Origin: Arenicola marina
Taxonomy: Eukaryota > Annelida > Polychaeta > Arenicolidae
Assembly: GCA_964019135.1 (NCBI GenBank)
Contig: OZ025252.1
Span: 4,170,823 to 4,234,822 of the forward strand
Direction: 5' to 3'
Length of the DNA: 64,000 bases
How positions within the stretch are numbered: position 1 is the first letter of the stretch; every line of letters starts with the position of its first letter. Positions 45,061 through 56,635 of this stretch are shown piece after piece. The position numbers and the translations under genes are program-made. Below the pieces are notes generated by a model. It did not search any database. It worked only from the letters and a program-made list of their open reading frames with translations, and was not told the origin of the DNA.

Positions 45061-46545
45061 AATTGATAATTCATTTTAACGATTTCAGTTTCAGTGCAAT
45101 TCATTTATAGTTTTCCATCGGCAAAGAAACCCGTCTTGATAAATAATTTGACAGAATAAGTATGAGGCACTTTGGCTTGAACGTTTACTTCATAGAAAAG
45201 ATTGCGGTCTAAATAATTGACAATGAAGAGATCGTTCGTAATCTTAATTATTAATTTGGCCTATTAGTTTATTTTATGGGAGAAAAACGTTGTTGGGGTA
45301 AGACAAATAGATGACAGATGCTTATTTCCGATATGACGCACTAAAGAGAAAATGTCGGTACAACCCGGACAACAAGGCATCAGGCCCTATCACCTCGGTA
45401 CATTTTGATAAAATATATAACTCCAGCATCGAAAGCCAAATACCAGTGTCAAATCCTTAGGTTTCGTGGCATAACCACCATTTTGTTGTTGCTTCCTCAT
45501 TGTCACCAGACATTTTATTGCACCACTGTCACTGAAGCTTATTGTTACTTCCGGTTTGCCTTCACAAGGGTATTGCGTTAATGGCTGGCAACTTCCAGCT
45601 GAGGACATATGTTTCGTCCCCCATCATTAACCTTGACAGTACGGTTGGGGTGCTGGGGTGTGGAAGAGTTAAGTGGGAAGGTAGGGGAGGGGGGGGGGGG
45701 AGGGCAGGCCACGAGGTAGGCAGACAGGCATGCATGCACTTACAGATATGTATTCCCTTCGATATATATCTCAAAACGGCTCCATTCCGTACCTCTCCTA
45801 TGGACAGAAGGGGAGGATGGTTTGGTTCACCGGTGGGGTGGGATGGGAGGGCGGGCAGGGGGGGGGGGGGGTTTAGTCCGGCTTTGATATCTTGTTTTGA
45901 CAGTTGTCACCAGAAGCAAAAAATTATAAAGTAAAAAAACAAAAACAAAGACAGTTCCCTCTTTCGCGATCTTGATAATACATTTTTTCATCTTGCAATA
46001 AGATGTATAACATGTTATCCTACTTAGAAATTGCTGATCACATAACGATAGGACACGAAGAACAACGGGTTGTGGCCAGAGGTAACTGCATTAGCTAACT
46101 TAACTGTATGTAGCAGACGCGTCGACCTATGTGGCAAGATAACGCTGCTAAAGTGGTCTCCGCCTTTTTCTTTTTTCCCCATGGTTCGGTCTCCATTTCA
46201 TTGGATTATTAGATTCTATCACACATTCTGGAATGTCCAAAGCAACATTTCAGAAGAATTCTATTAGTCTTTCGAATTTCAATAGCAAGGACTGAACTAT
46301 AGGCATTTTTGTTTTCACATTCAAACACCGTATATGTTCCCCTGAAAGGGAAGTTATTGAGCAACAACGACATATATATCCAATGACCTGATGTTACATA
46401 CAATCAAGTGAAAGCATTAAAATGCCAAATTGATTCCATACGAAAGTAACTCATGACAAGAAAACAGCTGTAAAACATTACGAATGAAAATGCGGCTGTC
46501 AGGAAGTAGCAGATCAGGGTCGCCACGAAGCAGGTTTAAGTTTGA
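45061..46545. other. Gene-free single-copy stretch
   Basis: AT-rich unique DNA interrupted by two G-runs at about 45,690 and 45,860. No recognisable exon or RNA gene is seen. Confidence 0.6.
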
Positions 46546-46823
46546 ACAAACCTTAAGCGTAAACCTGCTCAAACGCGTTTTTTTATTCTCAACAAATATG
46601 ACACCTTAACAAGTTTACTTCAACTTTGTCAACAAGTTCAACCTTGTTGACACATTGGTTTACATCATGACGTCAACATATTCAACAGAAACCCCAACAC
46701 ACAATAAACGCATTTTTTTATCCTCAACAGGTTTACGTTGAAGATTCTTCAACACAGCTAAACATAAACATTAAACCTTCAACAGGTTGAGAATAAACAA
46801 ATGCGCTCACTATAATGCAGATT
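46546..46823. repeat. Palindromic repeat unit abutting array 3
   Basis: A segment CGCGTTTTTTTATTCTCAAC at 46,574-46,593 recurs in near-identical form at 46,709-46,728 in the same orientation. It recurs inverted at 46,786-46,805. Variants of AACCTTCAACAGG/AACCTGCTC and related CAACA-rich motifs fill the space between. The arrangement looks like a small foldback or inverted-repeat element next to the start of the 31-bp array. Confidence 0.6.
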
Positions 46824-49800
46824 GCTCATCCAGACATAGTACACAGCGCTCATCCATGTCTTTAACACAGTACACCATGCTCATCTATGTCTTTAACACA
46901 GTACACAGTGTTCATCCATGTCTTTAACACAGTAGACAGTGCTCATCTATGTCTTTAACACAGTACACAGTGCTCATCTATGTCTTTAACACAGTACACA
47001 GTGTTCATCCATGTCTTTAACACAGTGACAGTGCTCATCTATGTCTTTAACACAGTACACAGTGCTCATCTATGTCTTTAACACAGTACACAGTGTTCAT
47101 CCATGTCTTTAACACAGTAGACAGTGCTCATCTATGTCTTTAACACAGTACACAGTGTTCATCCATGTCTTTAACACAGTAGACAGTGCTCATCTATGTC
47201 TTTAACACAGTACACAGTGCTCATCTATGTCTTTAACACAGTACACAGTGTTCATCCATGTCTTTAACACAGTAGACAGTGCTCATCTATGTCTTTAACA
47301 CAGTACACAGTGTTCATCCATGTCTTTAACACAGTAGACAGTGCTCATCTATGTCTTTAACACAGTACACAGTGCTCATCTATGTCTTTAACACAGTACA
47401 CAGTGTTCATCCATGTCTTTAACGCAGTAGACAGTGCTCATCTATGTCTTTAACACAGTACACAGTGCTCATCTATGTCTTTAACACAGTACACAGTGTT
47501 CATCCATGTCTTTAACACAGTACACAGTGCTCATCTATGTCTTTAACACAGTACACAGTGTTCATCCATGTCTTTAACACAGTAGACAGTGCTCATCTAT
47601 GTCTTTAAAACAGTACACAGTGTTCATCCATGTCTTTAACACAGTACACAGTGCTCATCTATGTCTTTAACACAGTACACAGTGTTCATCCATGTCTTTA
47701 ACACAGTAGACAGTGCTCATCCATGTCTTTAACATAGTACACAGTGCTCATCCAGACATAGTACACAGTGCTCATCCATGTCTTTAACACAGTACACAGT
47801 GCTCATCTATGTCTTTAACACAGTACACAGTGTTCATCCATGTCTTTAACACAGTAGACAGTGCTCATCTATGTCTTTAACACAGTACACAGTGCTCATC
47901 TATGTCTTTAACACAGTACACAGTGTTCATCCATGTCTTTAACACAGTAGACAGTGCTCATCTATGTCTTTAACACAGTACACAGTGTCCATCCATGTCT
48001 TTAACACAGTACACAGCGCTCATCCATGTCTTTAACATAGTACACAGTGCTCACCCATGTCTTTAACACAGTACACAGTGTTCATCCATGTCTTTAACAG
48101 AGTACACAGTGCTCATCCATGTCTTTAACACAGTACACAGTGCTCATCTATGTCTTTAACACAGTACACAGTCCTCATCCATGTCTTTAACACAGTACAC
48201 AGTGTTCATCCATGTCTTTAACACAGTAGACAGTGCTCATCTATGTCTTTAACACAGTACACAGTGTTCATCCATGTCTTTAACACAGTGCACAGTGCTC
48301 ATCCATGTCTTTAACATAGTACACAGTGCTCACCCATGTCTTTAACACAGTACACAGTGCTCATCCATGTCTTTAACAGAGTACACAGTGCTCATCCATG
48401 TCTTTAACAGAGTACACAGTGCTCATCCATGTCTTTAACACAGTACACAGTGTTCATCCATGTCTTTAACAGAGTACACAGTGCTCATCCATGTCTTTAA
48501 CACAGTACACAGTGTTCATCCATGTCTTTAACACAGTACACAGTGCTCATCCATGTCTTTAACATAGTACACAGTGCTCATCCATGTCTTTAACACACTA
48601 CACAGCGCTCATCCATGTCTTTAACATAGTACACAGTGCTCATCCATGTCTTTAACACAGTACACAGTGCTCATCTATGTCTTTAACACAGTACACAGTG
48701 TTCATCCATGTCTTTAACACAGTACACAGTGCTCATCCATGTCTTTAACATAGTACACAGTGCTCACCCATGTCTTTAACATAGTACACAGTGCTCATCC
48801 ATGTCTTTAACACAGTACACAGTGCTCATCCATGTCTTTAACACAGTACACAGTGCTCATCTATGTCTTTAACACAGTACACAGTGCTCATCCATGTCTT
48901 TAACACAGTAGACAGTGCTCATATATATCTTTAACATAGTACACAGCGCTCATCCATGTCTTTAACACAGTACACAGTGCTCATCTATGTCTTTAACAGA
49001 GTACACAGTGCTCATCTATGTCTTTAACATAGTACACAGCGCTCATCCATGTCTTTAACATAGTACACAGTGCTCACCCATGTCTTTAACATAGTACACA
49101 GCGCTCATCCATGTCTTTAACACAGTACACAGCGCTCATCTATGTCTTTAACATAGTACACAGCGCTCATCCATGTCTTTAACATAGTACACAGCGCTCA
49201 TCCATGTCTTTATCATAGTACACAGTGCTCATCCATGTCTTTAACATAGTACACAGCGCTCATCCATGTCTTCAACACAGTACACAGTGCTCACCCATGT
49301 CTTTAACATAGTACACAGCGCTCATCCATGTCTTTAACATAGTACACAGCGCTCATCCATGTCTTTAACATAGTACACAGCGCTCATCCATGTCTTTAAC
49401 ACAGTACACAGTGCTCATCCATGTCTTTAACATAGTACACAGTGCTCATCCATGTCTTTAACATAGTACACAGTGCTCACCCATGTCTTTAACACACTAC
49501 ACAGCGCTCATCCATGTCTTTAACATAGTACACAGTGCTCACCCATGTCTTTAACACACTACACAGCGCTCATCCATGTCTTTAACATAGTACACAGCGC
49601 TCATCCATGTCTTTAACATAGTACACAGTGCTCATCCATGTCTAACATAGTACACAGTGCTCATCCATGTCTTTAACATAGTACACAGTGCTCACCCATG
49701 TCTTTAACACACTACACAGCGCTCATCCATGTCTTTAACATAGTACACAGTGCTCATCCATGTCTTTAACATAGTACACAGTGGCTCATCCATGTCTTTA

Positions 49801-51975
49801 ACATAGTACACAGCGCTCACCCATGTCTTTAACACACTACACAGCGCTCATCCATGTCTTTAACATAGTACACAGCGCTCATCCATGTCTTTAACATAGT
49901 CCACAGTGCTCATCCATGTCTTTAACATAGTACACAGTGCTCATCCATGTCTTTAACATAGTACACAGTGCTCATCCATGTCTTTAACATAGTACACAGT
50001 GCTCATCCATGTCTTTAACATAGTACACAGCGCTCATCCATGTTTTAACATAGTACACAGTGCTCATCCATGTCTTTAACATAGTACACAGCGCTCATCC
50101 ATGTCTTTAACATAGTACACAGTGCTCATCCATGTCTTTAACACAGTACACAGTGCTCACCCATGTCTTTAACATAGTACACAGCGCTCATCCATGTCTT
50201 TAACACAGTACACAGTGCTCACCCATGTCTTTAACATAGTACACAGCGCTCATCCATGTCTTTAACATAGTACACAGTGCTCATCCATGTCTTTAACATA
50301 GTACACAGCGCTCATCCATGTCTTTAACATAGTACACAGCGCTCATCCATGTCTTTAACATAGTACACAGCGCTCATCCATGTCTTTAACACAGTACACA
50401 GTGCTCACCCATGTCTTTAACATAGTACACAGCGCTCATCCATGTCTTTAACATAGTACACAGTGCTCATCCATGTCTTTAACATAGTACACAGTGCTCA
50501 TCCATGTCTTTCACACAGTACACAGTGCTCACCCATGTCTTTAACACAGTACACAGTGCTCACCCATGTCTTTAACATAGTACACAGCGCTCATCCATGT
50601 CTTTAACACAGTACACAGTGCTCATCCATGTCTTTAACATAGTACACAGCGCTCATCCATGTCTTTAACACAGTACACAGTGCTCACCCATGTCTTTAAC
50701 ATAGTACACAGCGCTCATCCATGTCTTTAACATAGTACACAGCGCTCATCCATGTCTTTAACACAGTACACAGCGCTCACCCATGTCTTTAACATAGTAC
50801 ACAGCGCTCATCCATGTCTTTAACACAGTACACAGCGCTCATCCATGTCTTTAACACAGTACACAGTGCTCACCCATGTCTTTAACATAGTACACAGCGC
50901 TCATCCATGTCTTTAACATAGTACACAGCGCTCATCCATGTCTTTAACACAGTACACAGTGCTCATCCATGTCTTTAACATAGTACACAGCGCTCATCCA
51001 TGTCTTTAACACAGTACACAGCGCTCATCTATGTCTTTAACATAGTACACAGTGCTCATCCATGTCTTTAACATAGTACACAGTGCTCATCCATGTCTTT
51101 AACATAGTACACAGCGCTCATCCATGTCTTTAACACAGTACACAGTGCTCATCCATGTCTTTAACATAGTACACAGCGCTCATCCATGTCTTTAACACAG
51201 TACGCAGTGCTCACCCATGTCTTTAACATAGTACACAGCGCTCATCCATGTCTTTAACATAGTACACAGTGCTCACCCATGTCTTGAACATAGTACACAG
51301 CGCTCATCCATGTCTTTAACATAGTACACAGTGCTCACCCATGTCTTTAACATAGTACACAGCGCTCATCCATGTCTTTAACACAGTACACAGTGCTCAC
51401 CCATGTCTTTAACATAGTACACAGCGCTCATCCATGTCTTTAACATAGTACACAGTGCTCACCCATGTCTTTAACATAGTACACAGCGCTCATCCATGTC
51501 TTTAACATAGTACACAGCGCTCATCCATGTCTTTAACATAGTACACAGTGCTCATCCATGTCTTTAACATAGTACACAGCGCTCATCCATGTCTTTAACA
51601 CAGTACACAGTGCTCACCCATGTCTTTAACATAGTACACAGCGCTCATCCATGTCTTTAACATAGTACACAGTGCTCATCCATGTCTTTAACATAGTACA
51701 CAGCGCTCATCCATGTCTTTAACATAGTACACAGTGCTCATCCATGTCTTTAACATAGTACACAGCGCTCATCCATGTCTTTAACATAGTACACAGTGCT
51801 CACCCATGTCTTTAACATAGTACACAGCGCTCATCCATGTCTTTAACATAGTACACAGTGCTCATCCATGTCTTTAACATAGTACACAGTGCTCATCCAT
51901 GTCTTTAACATAGTACACAGCGCTCATCCATGTCTTTAACATAGTACACAGTGCTCATCCATGTCTTTAACACAA
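46824..51975 (+). repeat. Minisatellite array 3: 31-bp unit
   Basis: The unit is CATCYATGTCTTTAACA followed by YAGTACACAGYGCT. About 166 copies run over 5.15 kb. The left part (to about 48 kb) is dominated by CTATG/ACACAG units in a 93-bp trimer pattern. The right part is dominated by CCATG/ACATAG units with CAGCGCT, often alternating with CACCCATG units as dimers. The start motif CATCCAGACATAG at 46,828 recurs in the same context 922 bp later, so an early block was duplicated. Stops occur in the unit, so no long frame arises. It has repeats but no unique spacers, so it is not a CRISPR array. Confidence 0.97.
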
Positions 51976-52929
51976 AGAGTTTACGATGCCCATCCAAATT
52001 TAATTGTTGTGTAGGGGCTGGGGACCTGGCTTCGGAATTGTTGACTAGGTACTAGGAACAAAAACTGTTCCTTATTAAGACAAAAACTGTTCATTATCTT
52101 GATGAAACTGTTCCTTAAGCTCCACGGCTACCACAATTTTATGGTTAACAGAAAGTACACTCTCCTTACAAGAGGTGTATGCTATTCTTAGCTCCAGGAT
52201 AATGCGACAGCTCCTTTCCTGGTGTGGCCAAAGATATGATTAAGTGATGACGCTCAGCTTACAAATTCCATTGTAAAGCCATTCTTTTCTACTTCATGTA
52301 TGAATGCTACACCGCCGCGAAAAGACTTCGATCGTCAATGGACATTATTATTTCGGCCCCGCAGGCGACTTGTGGATGTACGAAAGATGCCAGAGACAGA
52401 CAGGCGTCCATCACTGCCGTCATATTTATGCGAGCTATTCCCCCGTATCTCCTTGTCAATGATCGATCGTCTATAGCAAAAAATACAGGCGAAATGCCCC
52501 AATGCCCACCAATATACGACAATGCATGCATCGTCAAAGATGAATGACTTGCGACGATAGAGGCAGCACCGCATGGTCTATACCAAACGATCACGCAGCA
52601 CTCAAGTCTACGCCATCCCGCTCTCCGCAAAACGTTCGAATATAACTGCGGGTTTGCCTCTTTCGTTATTCATTCAAGACCCCCCGTTGTCGCATACATG
52701 TACCTTGGCGCGTGCCAAGAAAGGGTGCATAATTTATAACGGAGCACCTGACCCTGGTCTTAAACCGCAGGTCTGACAGACTGCAGGACTCCACGGCCCG
52801 CAGCAAAGAAGGCCGTCAAACACGTTTTGCCGATTACTTACGAAAGACAGCTTTCGAACAAGCCTAGGCATGTAAATGCATATCTGAATAACCAGAATTC
52901 AAGCTTGAACCGAACAGTTATTAGTCGTA
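51976..52929. other. Gene-free single-copy stretch
   Basis: Unique DNA. Three imperfect AAACTGTTCCTTA-type motifs lie at 52,055-52,120. Frames of 67-107 codons at 52,296-52,776 overlap on both strands, and I recognise no domain in them. Confidence 0.55.
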
Positions 52930-53596
52930 GTAGATATTGGAGGAATTAAGTGTCAAATCAACACAAGTACAAGCTAGTGATGCACTGCAATGGTAAAAGT
53001 TTAAAAGTGCGAATTCCTAATACTTCCTCACGAGATTCATGTTTTTTCGAGAAATAACGTAATTATGGTGTAAACTCTTTGCTTTTGTCAAACAATGATC
53101 CATTGTTTGGTTGTTGGTTGTTGTTGGCATCCGTCCGTATGCAAAAGACGATGGATTTGCAATGATCCATGACAGTTCTAGCAAGCATCAAGCTAATAAC
53201 GTCCCCGGGAAAGGCGAGGAAGCTCGATTGATGAGCATACTGACCAACAGCTCCGGTTTCGATTCCAATCATGACCGCCATCTGAGGTTGGAGAATGTCC
53301 AACTGGATATTTATTCACATTGCTACCTTAAACGGTAGATATTGGAGGAATTAAGTTATTAAGTGTCAAAATCAACAATTGTTGTTGGCATCCGTCCGTA
53401 TGCAAAAGACGATGGATTTGCAATGATCCATGACAGTTCTAGCAAGCATCAAGCTAATAACATCCCCGGGAATAGCGAGGAAGCTCGATTGATAAGCATA
53501 CTGACCAACAGCTCCGGTTTCGATTCCAATCATGACCGCCATCTGAGGTTGGAGAATGTCCAACTGTATATTTATTCACATTGCTCCCTTAAACGG
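52930..53596. repeat. Partial tandem duplication, 405-bp unit
   Basis: Copy 1 is 52,930-53,334. Copy 2 is 53,335-53,596 and lacks about 150 bp that copy 1 has at 52,964-53,117. The shared 218-bp core (53,118-53,335 and 53,379-53,596) differs at about six positions, some 97% identical, so the duplication is recent. Both strands of the core are open for 63-81 codons in both copies, with no recognisable domain. It may be a fragment of an interspersed repeat; the family is unknown. Confidence 0.85.
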
Positions 53597-53960
53597 TCCT
53601 TTAATTAATTAAGTATAACCCATGCGTCCAAAAAGATGGCCTAAAACAAAGCTACACCGGCTCCATTAGAAGACGCATCCGACAGGTTTTACTTGGGACA
53701 ACTCTGGCCACTCCTCTCTCTGTCCCTCCAGCCTTGCCATGGCCATTCCAGTGCCTCTCCCTTCAGGAAAATAACACTAACATCTTCCATGAAAGGCATA
53801 TAGTCGTCGGAGAAAACATACCATGGTGCTTCCTGCGCAACGTTCTAAGACTATTATCAATACGTCAGACTTGTATTTCGAGGAACGACACACGAGGCAT
53901 TCACACCGCGGATCTCCATAGTGAAGAGTGAGTCATCCTAGGCGACTCGCTGAGGTACTT
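53597..53960. other. Gene-free single-copy stretch
   Basis: Unique DNA. A 65-codon frame at 53,734-53,931 has no recognisable domain. Confidence 0.55.
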
Positions 53961-53961
53961 A

Positions 53962-54302
53962 CATGGGTTACAGTGACGTGTGCAGATATTCTTCAAAGGA
54001 TGGGGGGGGGGGGGCACCATAAGTTGTTCCACAAAAACGTGAAGAAAGTGCGTGTAAAAGCCTGAGACATAGGTGACCGTGGTGCATGTTACGCACTGTT
54101 TGCACACTTCATAATCGTTTTTTAGACAAAGAGAGAACACAAAACCTATGAAGGATTGATGCATTGCAATATATAAGGAGAAGTCAGGGGCACAGAATTT
54201 GATGGAGGGGTGGGGGGGGGGCACAGATATACTTCAGGGTCTGAAAGGGGGGCACGTGCCCCATGTGTCCCCCATCCCCCCTGGACACGCCCATGGGTTA
54301 CA
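53962..54302. mobile_element. 325-bp inverted-repeat MITE related to the one at 35.1 kb
   Basis: The element is about 53,971-54,295. The left end is CAGTGACGTGTGCAG. The complement of the right end reads CATGGGCGTGTCCAGGGGGG, which matches the end CAGGGGCGGATCCAGGGGGG of the element at 35,133-35,298 at 17 of 20 positions. The 11-mer CATGGGTTACA flanks the element on both sides (53,962-53,972 and 54,292-54,302). It can be read as an 11-bp target duplication or as a 5-bp GGTTA duplication overlapping the element ends. G-runs adjoin both ends. It has no coding capacity for a transposase. Confidence 0.65.
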
Positions 54303-54860
54303 TGTCGGCAAAGGAAGTAAGCCAAACCGGGAGGACGCCGAACAATAAACATCAGACGGGCCTTATCATGTCAACGGAAGTGACGTCATATAAGGGACAT
54401 GAAGCGGTTTGATGGGGAAGTCGCTGGACGTAATAACTCTCGGCATATTGAGTTGTTTGGGTTGTCCAGTCGCTAAACCATCGCGTATCATTCCTTCGTC
54501 TGAGTGTAGATTTATGCCATGTCCGTTGGTGGAATTATGAAGAGATCTGGCTCACGCGAAGCGTGGAGATTGGCTGGGTATGTGACTGGGGGAAGGAGGG
54601 GGGGGGGGCTGCGTGGAGATGTTGTAGGCAACATTAGTAAATGAAACCGCTATGAAAAGCAACCAGCAAATACGAAGAGGCACGGAGCATGAAAAAGGGA
54701 CTGAGAGGTGGGACGGAAAGAAAACATGTTAAACCGACGGAATTACCAACGAACTTAAAAAGACCAGAGATAAGGGAGAAACAAGACGACCAAATGACGC
54801 AAAAAGGGAGATTATATCAGAAAACAGGAAAAAAGAATCAAAGAAGAAAAATAATTGGTG
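54303..54860. other. Gene-free single-copy stretch
   Basis: Unique DNA with one G-run at about 54,600 and an A-rich, purine-leaning segment (54,680-54,860) leading into array 4. It contains the CRE-TATA pair listed separately. Confidence 0.6.
54381..54394 (+). promoter_or_regulatory. CRE palindrome directly abutting a TATA-like box
   Basis: TGACGTCA (54,381-54,388) is followed without a gap by TATAAG. A start site would lie about 25-30 bp downstream, but no coding frame follows before the array. Confidence 0.25.
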
Positions 54861-56635
54861 AATGCAGGGATTGACGGATGGATACAGAGATAGACAGATG
54901 GATACAGCGATAGACAGATGGATACAGGGATAGACGGATGAATACAGAGATAGACGGATAGATACAGGGATTGACGGATGGATACAGAGATAGACAGATG
55001 GATACAGAGATAGACAGATGGATACAGGGATAGACGGATGGATACAGAGATAGACGGGTGAATACAGAGATAGACAGGTGGATTCAAAGATAGATGGATG
55101 GATGCAGAGATTGACGGATGGATACAGAGATTGACGGATGGATACAGAGATAGACGGATGGATACAGAGATAGATGGATGGATACAGAGATAGACAGATG
55201 GATACAGGGATAGACGGATGAATACTGAGATAGACGGATGGATACAGAGATAGACGGATGGATTCAGGGATAGACAGATGGATAAAGAGATAGACGGTTG
55301 AATACTGAGATAGACGGATGGATACTGAGATAGACGGATGAATACTGAGATAGACGGATGGATACTGAGATAGACGGATGGATACAGAGATAGACGGATG
55401 GATACAGAGATAGACGGATGGATACAGGATTGATGGATGGATACAGAGATAGACGGATGGATTCAGGGATAGACAGATGGATAAAAAGATAGACGGATGA
55501 ATACTGAGAGAGACGGATGGATACATAGATAGACAGATGGATACAGAGATAGATGGATGAATTCAGAGATAGACATATGGATACATGGATAGACGGATGG
55601 ATACAGAGGTAGACGGATAGATACAGGATAGACAGATGGATAAAGAGATAGACGGATGGATACAGGATTGATGGATGGATACAGAGATAGACGGATGAAT
55701 ACTGAGATAGACGGATGGATACATAGATAGACAGATAGATAAAGATATAGACGGATGGATTCAGGGATAGACAGATGGATAAAGAGATAGACGGATGAAT
55801 ACTGAGAGAGACGGATGGATACATAGAGAAGACGGATGGATACAGGGATAGACGGATGGATACAGAGATAGACGGATGGATTCAGGGATAGACAGATGGA
55901 TAAAGAGATAGACGGATGAATACTGAGATAGACGGATGGATACATAGATAGACAGATGGATACAGAGATAGATGGATGGATTCAGAGATAGACATATGGA
56001 TACATGGATAGACGGATGGATACAGAGATAGACGGATAGATACAGGATTGATGGATGGATACAGAGATAGACGGATGGATACAGAGATAGACGGATGGAT
56101 ACAGAGATAGACATATGGATACAGCGATAGACAGATGGAAGGAGAGATAGAGGGATGGAGAGATAGAGGGATGGAGAGATGGAGATAGACGGATAGATAC
56201 AGGATTGATGGATGGATACAGAGATAGACGGATAGATACAGGATTGATGGATGGATACAGAGATAGACGGATAGATACAGGATTGATGGATGGATACAGG
56301 TATAGACGGATAGATACAGGATTGATGGATGGATACAGGTATAGACGGATAGACACAGGATTGATAGATGGATACAGAGATAGACGGATAGATACAGGAT
56401 TGATGGATGGATACAGAGATAGACGGATGGATACAGAGATAGACATATGGATACAGCGATAGACAGATGGAAGGAGAGATAGAGGGATGGAGAGATGGAG
56501 ATAGACGGATAGATACAGGATTGATGGATGGATACAGAGATAGAAGGATGGATACAGAGATAGACGTATGGATACAGCAATAGACAGATGGAAGGAGAGA
56601 CAGAGGGATGGAGAGATGGAAGCAGACGGATAGGA
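54861..56635 (+). repeat. Minisatellite array 4: 20-bp unit
   Basis: The unit is GATAGACGGATGGATACAGA. About 89 copies run over 1.78 kb. Near the right end, alternating shortened units make a 39-bp higher-order repeat (56,190-56,420, contains CAGGATTGATGG). A GGAAGGAGAGATAGAGGGATGG block recurs at about 56,138, 56,470 and 56,590. On the minus strand the unit is stop-free in several frames, giving overlapping frames up to 431 codons of a Tyr/Pro/Ser/Ile repeat. I treat these as incidental. Confidence 0.96.

Noticed and set aside
46824-51975. CRISPR-like array of 31-bp repeats
   Set aside because: The units abut directly with no unique spacers, no associated genes are present, and the context is an animal genome.
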